DNA from: Pontibacter pamirensis | GTDB taxonomy: Bacteria; Bacteroidota; Bacteroidia; Cytophagales; Hymenobacteraceae | Direction of reading: 5' to 3' | DNA: 64,000 nt | Assembly (NCBI RefSeq): GCF_010015475.1 | Contig: NZ_SSNI01000023.1 | Span: 41,877-105,876 of the forward strand | In this document: positions 60,657 to 64,000 of the stretch, in pieces | Layout of the letters: the number at the start of each line of letters is the position of its first letter | Position numbering within the stretch: position 1 is the first letter of the stretch | Program-made: the position numbers and the translations under genes | The notes under the pieces: generated by a model | Seen by the model: the letters and a program-made list of their open reading frames with translations, nothing else | Database searches by the model: none | Told to the model about the DNA's origin: nothing

Positions 60657-61356
60657 ATAGATATGAACTTAATTTAGAATTATTTATTAGCTGCTGGTAA
60701 AAATCAAACTGGCTGAAAGGTTTCTTATCAATTATCAGGTATGGCATATGTGCACGAATAGCACAATCTCCGTCCATCTCCTGCCGATCTCCAATAAACA
60801 GGCAGTCCTCCGGAGCAAAACCCAATTGATTCGCAGCATAGAGCAAGCCTTTGGGGTTTGGTTTCAGTTGATTCACCTCAGGGTCAGTAGAACATACTAC
60901 CAGATCGGCTTCAAGATTCATTGCCTTTAGCTTTTCATGTGCCTTATAGTCAGAATAGATGCCTATTTTGATGCCTTTCTGCCGTAGCAACCTAAACAAA
61001 TCCTGTGTTCCGGGATAAGTGCAGCCAGCCAAATACCGGACTGGATGTTGAAAAATCCAGCGTTCTACAATCCTTCTTATTTCAGCAACCGGATAGCCCT
61101 TTTCTTCCGCGCACCAGAGATACTGGGCATTTTCCAAATCCGCAACTCCCTGTCCTGCTCTTCTTTCCCGCTCCTCTCTGAAGTATGAGAGCATCAGCAT
61201 TTCTTTTAACCGCCACGGCCGCAAAACATAATAGCTCAACAGAGCAGCCAGCATTTTCTTCCTCAGTTTAGACTGGTCGTATAGCGTTCCGTCTACATCG
61301 AAAATGATTGCTTTCACACCCTTCCAATCTATTATATTGTTCTTCTCACCTTGCAT
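60631..61356 (-). CDS. HAD family hydrolase
   Basis: A 241-residue haloacid-dehalogenase phosphatase. Motif I is IIFDVDGTLYD, motif II around GIYSDYK, motif III with a Lys near LKPNPKGLLYA, motif IV IGDRQEMDGDCA. It has a helical cap (residues 20-90) with many Arg. Its stop overlaps the UbiA start by 26 bases, so I infer it removes the 5-phosphate from the polyprenyl-phosphoryl-phosphoribose made by the next protein. That role is by analogy with fused HAD-UbiA proteins. Confidence 0.88.
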   Translation of the reverse strand: MQGEKNNIIDWKGVKAIIFDVDGTLYDQSKLRKKMLAALLSYYVLRPWRLKEMLMLSYFREERERRAGQGVADLENAQYLWCAEEKGYPVAEIRRIVERWIFQHPVRYLAGCTYPGTQDLFRLLRQKGIKIGIYSDYKAHEKLKAMNLEADLVVCSTDPEVNQLKPNPKGLLYAANQLGFAPEDCLFIGDRQEMDGDCAIRAHMPYLIIDKKPFSQFDFYQQLINNSKLSSYLYGAQPASF

Positions 61357-61694
61357 AAGGAACTTTGTTTCTTGGACTACCCTCTCCTATTCTTTCTCAT
61401 TTAAACTGCTCTAATAACCTAATAAGGGTATATTTGTCTTATTTGAGTCCAAATCAACATACATGGAGTTCAAGTACGGGGGCATGATGATATAAGTTTA
61501 CATTTTAGATAAAATTTATGTTAACCCTGCTTTCCACTCACAGGCAAATTATTTAATATAATATTTATTATATTAATATATATAATTTAATAGTTTTTAT
61601 CTCAATCAAGAACAAAGCCTATCTTAATTTGCCTTCTATCCGTACCTATCGGATTATAATGATATTTTTACTTTTAAAAGTAAATGCTTCTTAC
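61357..61694. other. Divergent AT-rich promoter region
   Basis: About 340 bases with no gene, between the leftward HAD-UbiA operon and the rightward GtrA gene. A 20-base palindrome of A and T only lies at 61555-61574 (AATATAATA / TATTATATT); low sequence complexity makes it weak evidence for an operator. Confidence 0.5.
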
Positions 61695-62090
61695 ATGTCC
61701 TTATTTAGCAGAGTTCATCAAAGTCAGGTCATCCGGTTTATATTAGTAGGAGGTTTCTGCGCAGGTCTGGAGTTTATGGTTTTTGCCCTGCTGGTACACC
61801 GCTTTGAATTTGAATACCTTCATGCCAACTTTTCTTCTCTTTTGGTAGCCGTGGTACTCAACTACCTGATTTCACGCAGGTTTGTCTTTATGAAAGGGAG
61901 ATATTCTGGCAGAGTGGAGTTCATTGCTTTTGTTATTTTCTCAGCTGTTGGTGTTGCCCTGAACCAATACCTTGTATGGCTCTTTGTAGAGCAGGTGGAA
62001 CTACAGGTATATGCTGGCAAAGTGTTAGCCATAGGCCTGGTAGCAGTATTCAACTACCTTACAAAAAAGCATATTGTTTTCATCAAGTAA
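61695..62090 (+). CDS. GtrA family membrane protein
   Basis: A 131-residue protein with four membrane segments: QVIRFILVGGFCAGLEFMVF, NFSSLLVAVVLNYLISRRFVF (the 'NYxxxRRxVF' signature), FIAFVIFSAVGVALNQYLV and VLAIGLVAVFNYLTKKHIVF. GtrA proteins take part in moving polyprenyl-linked sugars across the membrane. Start ATG 61695 (MSLFSRVHQS) gives the family-like length. Its position by the HAD-UbiA pair suggests transfer of the pentose lipid. Confidence 0.88.
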   Translation: MSLFSRVHQSQVIRFILVGGFCAGLEFMVFALLVHRFEFEYLHANFSSLLVAVVLNYLISRRFVFMKGRYSGRVEFIAFVIFSAVGVALNQYLVWLFVEQVELQVYAGKVLAIGLVAVFNYLTKKHIVFIK

Positions 62091-62370
62091 GCTCTTTAAG
62101 GAGTAAGTACTCAGAACAACAGCCAACTCTTCGTAAGCCAGAACACTTTCCCCACCCCTTCTCATAGCATTAGTACAAGAACTGGGGCTGCACATTTAGG
62201 GTAGTCAGCGTTTTGCAGAAAAACGCTCTGCTATAGAAGCCTGAAAAGTGCTTGTAAAACAAGAACAAAGAAACATCTCTCTCCAATCACTAAGCTGTAA
62301 GAGATCTCTGTATACAAACTTCATATCGCAAATTACCGTAACGGTTGACAACTATAGTCAAGTAGTACCA

Positions 62371-63498
62371 ATGAGAATAGGAATTGAAGCTCAACGAATC
62401 TTCCGGCCCAAAAAGCACGGAATGGAAGTCGTGGCCCTGGAACTAATTCGCCAGTTACAGAAGTCTGATAAAAAAAATGAATACATCATATTTGCAAAAG
62501 AAGACGCTGATATAAATTGTTTAAAAGAAACTGAAAATTTTAAGATAGAAACCATACCAGCTTATAGTTACGCAGATTGGGAGCAAATTCAGTTACCCAA
62601 AGCGTTAAAGAAAAGCAAAATTGATTTTCTGCACTCTACCTGTAACACTTCTGCACTATGGCAATCTAATCCGCTCCTACTCACGTTGCACGATATTATT
62701 TACCTGGAAAAGGTAGATTTTAATGGTACTGCGTATCAGAATTTTGGCAACCTGTACAGAAGGTTTGTGGTTCCAAAAGTGATAAATAAAAGCACCTCTA
62801 TCATAACTGTTTCTCATTTTGAAAGAGATACCATTCTAGAAAGACTGCACTTGCCTGAAGAAAAGGTTCAGGTAGTTTATAACGCTGTAAGTGATATATT
62901 CCACTCCAACTACCCTGTTGAGCAAGTGAATAATTTTAGATTGAAGCACGAAATCCCTGAAAAGTTCGTGCTCTTTTTGGGCAATACCGCTCCTAAAAAG
63001 AACACTAAAGGTGTACTTACAGCCTATGTCGAATATTGCCAATGCACTGATGAACCCGTGCCCATGGTTATCCTTGATCATGACAGGGCATATGTATTAA
63101 CTTTTTTAACTGAAATAAATAAAAAGCATCTTATATCACATTTTGTGTTTCCTGGGTATATAGCGCCTCAGCAGATGCCTATGATGTATAATGCTGCCAC
63201 CATTTTCCTGTACCCTTCACTTCGTGAAAGCTTTGGCTTGCCTATTTTAGAAGCTATGGCATGTGGTACGCCTGTTATTTCTTCAACCTCTTCCTCTATG
63301 CCAGAAGTAGCCGGTGGTGCAGCCCTACTAGTAGATCCTTATCAGGAAAAGGACATTGCGGAAGGCATCCAAAAGCTATTATCTGATAGTATATACTACA
63401 GTAGTCTTGTTGAGAAAGGGTTGAAAAGAGCTGCTGAATTCACCTGGAATTCCTCTGCGAAAGCCTTACTATCTATATATGACACCTTTGATAATTAA
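62371..63498 (+). CDS. Glycosyltransferase family 4
   Basis: A 375-residue GT-B enzyme. It starts MRIGIEAQRIFRPKKHGMEV at ATG 62371; the longer upstream frame lacks family similarity. FLHSTCNTSALW, IITVSHFERDTI, VLFLGNTAPKKNTKG and the donor-site motif ESFGLPILEAMACGTPVISS are all present (E-x7-E). It probably transfers a hexose from a nucleotide sugar. It ends just left of the insertion sequence. Confidence 0.91.
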   Translation: MRIGIEAQRIFRPKKHGMEVVALELIRQLQKSDKKNEYIIFAKEDADINCLKETENFKIETIPAYSYADWEQIQLPKALKKSKIDFLHSTCNTSALWQSNPLLLTLHDIIYLEKVDFNGTAYQNFGNLYRRFVVPKVINKSTSIITVSHFERDTILERLHLPEEKVQVVYNAVSDIFHSNYPVEQVNNFRLKHEIPEKFVLFLGNTAPKKNTKGVLTAYVEYCQCTDEPVPMVILDHDRAYVLTFLTEINKKHLISHFVFPGYIAPQQMPMMYNAATIFLYPSLRESFGLPILEAMACGTPVISSTSSSMPEVAGGAALLVDPYQEKDIAEGIQKLLSDSIYYSSLVEKGLKRAAEFTWNSSAKALLSIYDTFDN

Positions 63499-63549
63499 CG
63501 TGAACTCGGGAATTACGAGAGTTTAAAAAGGCTGTTTTAGGTAAACAAG

Positions 63550-63605
63550 AAGGCTAAAGGCCAGGTAGAAATATTGTCTGATGTTTCACCTAATCCTTTA
63601 GCCTT
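63550..63605 (+). promoter_or_regulatory. Inverted repeat abutting the transposase start codon
   Basis: AAGGCTAAAGG at 63550-63560 and CCTTTAGCCTT at 63595-63605 are perfect reverse complements, 34 bases apart. The second arm ends directly before the ATG at 63606. In an mRNA starting outside the element this stem would hide the start region, as known for some other insertion sequences. Confidence 0.5.
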
Positions 63606-64000
63606 ATGCACTTTATCATAGATACTACCAAGGTCGTAGAAGTGTTTTGTTTCATCGATGATTTCTGCCAGGAAGTAAAGGCTTATTTCGCTTCCCACCC
63701 CTTGCCCAAAGGACTGGCCCCCAAGCATCTGGCCGGACGCAGGCCCTCCCTTTCTGAGAGCGAGGTGCTCACCATTTTGACCCTCTACCACCTCTCGGGC
63801 TTCAAGTGCTTCGAGTACTACTATGAGCGCCTGGTGCTAGGAGAGCTCAAAAGCTTCTTTCCCCAAGGCTGTTTCTTACACGCAGTTCCTCTCCCTCTCC
63901 CGCCAGGCCTGCTTCCACGCCTTCCTGCTGGCCCAGTGCCGGGCCAGCCTCTCTGAGAAAACCAGTCACTACTACATCGACTCTAAGAAGCTGCCCGTTT
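63606..64000 (+). pseudogene. IS982-like transposase, frameshifted and cut by the window edge
   Basis: Reads TKVVEVFCFIDDFCQEVKAYF, GRRPSLSESEVLTILTLYH and FKCFEYYYERLV in the first frame, the N-terminal signature of IS982-type transposases. From about base 63868 the similarity goes on in the next frame: AVSYTQFLSLSRQACF and later HYYIDSKKLPV. The first frame turns into Pro/Leu-rich nonsense. One extra G at 63867-63868 explains it. Either the copy is inactivated or the transposase is made by +1 frameshifting; the rest of the gene is outside the window. Confidence 0.75.

Larger units (their letters stand above)
63520..64000 (+). mobile_element. Left end of an IS982-like insertion sequence (partial)
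   Basis: Contains the transposase and its upstream hairpin. The exact left terminal inverted repeat cannot be placed without the right end; the boundary given is approximate. It lies immediately after the glycosyltransferase gene of the surface-glycan cluster. Confidence 0.6.

Noticed and set aside
61555..61574. AT-only palindrome as an operator
   Set aside because: Low complexity; such palindromes arise easily in AT-rich promoter DNA.
62248..62370. N-terminal extension of the GT4 gene
   Set aside because: Similarity to the family begins only at MRIGIEAQR (ATG 62371).
1..64000. CRISPR arrays, rRNA and tRNA genes
   Set aside because: No regularly spaced direct repeats and no rRNA or tRNA-like sequence were seen in any intergenic stretch.

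Overview
The window looks like chromosomal DNA of a Bacteroidota bacterium, probably of the order Cytophagales (a Pontibacter/Hymenobacter-type relative). That placement is inferred from the gene families: DUF1573, DUF3822, DUF3276, DUF4290, a type IX secretion plug protein, a cargo protein with a type IX C-terminal sorting domain, an NtrC-type regulator with GAFTDA, and promoters resembling TTTG-N19-TAnnTTTG. No rRNA, tRNA or CRISPR array was seen. The right edge runs into an IS982-like insertion sequence.

Bases 1-17,200 are mostly housekeeping genes: the end of a glycerophosphodiester phosphodiesterase, a RecD-like helicase, a cold-shock protein, a PaaI thioesterase divergent from a NUDIX hydrolase, coaD, pyrE, a phosphodiesterase, threonine aldolase, a nitrogen module (P-II protein, AmtB, outer-membrane porin), a 3-methyladenine glycosylase, and an rlpA-DUF58 pair. 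Bases 17,300-25,100 hold DUF3276, ychF, a large type IX cargo protein, a GH5 glucanase, a DUF4160/DUF2442 pair and the type IX plug lipoprotein. Bases 25,200-32,100 hold an SDR, an OsmC protein, and an NtrC/NtrB-type two-component system divergent from an FtsX-type permease. The divergent promoter region carries two tandem palindromes on the same helical face, which look like enhancer sites. Bases 32,200-36,700 hold csaA, DUF4290-murA (MurA with Asp in place of the catalytic Cys), a sugar acetyltransferase and an RlmL-type methyltransferase.

Bases 37,240-55,430 form the most interesting region: an exopolysaccharide locus headed by a phosphorelay. An intact hybrid histidine kinase is followed by a second hybrid protein whose phosphoacceptor His is replaced by Asn but which keeps a receiver and an HPt domain. 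A single-domain response regulator comes next, tightly linked to an initiating sugar-phosphate transferase that carries a degenerate receiver domain at its own N-terminus and a four-cysteine insert in its catalytic region. This runs translationally coupled into a half-length TolC-like protein and a Wzc/GumC-like copolymerase with a degenerate tyrosine-kinase domain. Then come a Wzy/WaaL-type polymerase or ligase, several glycosyltransferases and a Wzx-type flippase. I infer that the relay controls polymer initiation or assembly through the protein-fused receiver.

Bases 55,500-64,000 hold more surface-glycan genes: an unrecognised AT-rich glycosyltransferase-like gene, a CrtI-like oxidoreductase, a GT2 enzyme, an overlapping HAD phosphatase/UbiA prenyltransferase pair next to a GtrA flippase-like protein (resembling the decaprenyl-phosphoryl-pentose route), a GT4 enzyme, and the IS982-like transposase with a +1 frameshift.
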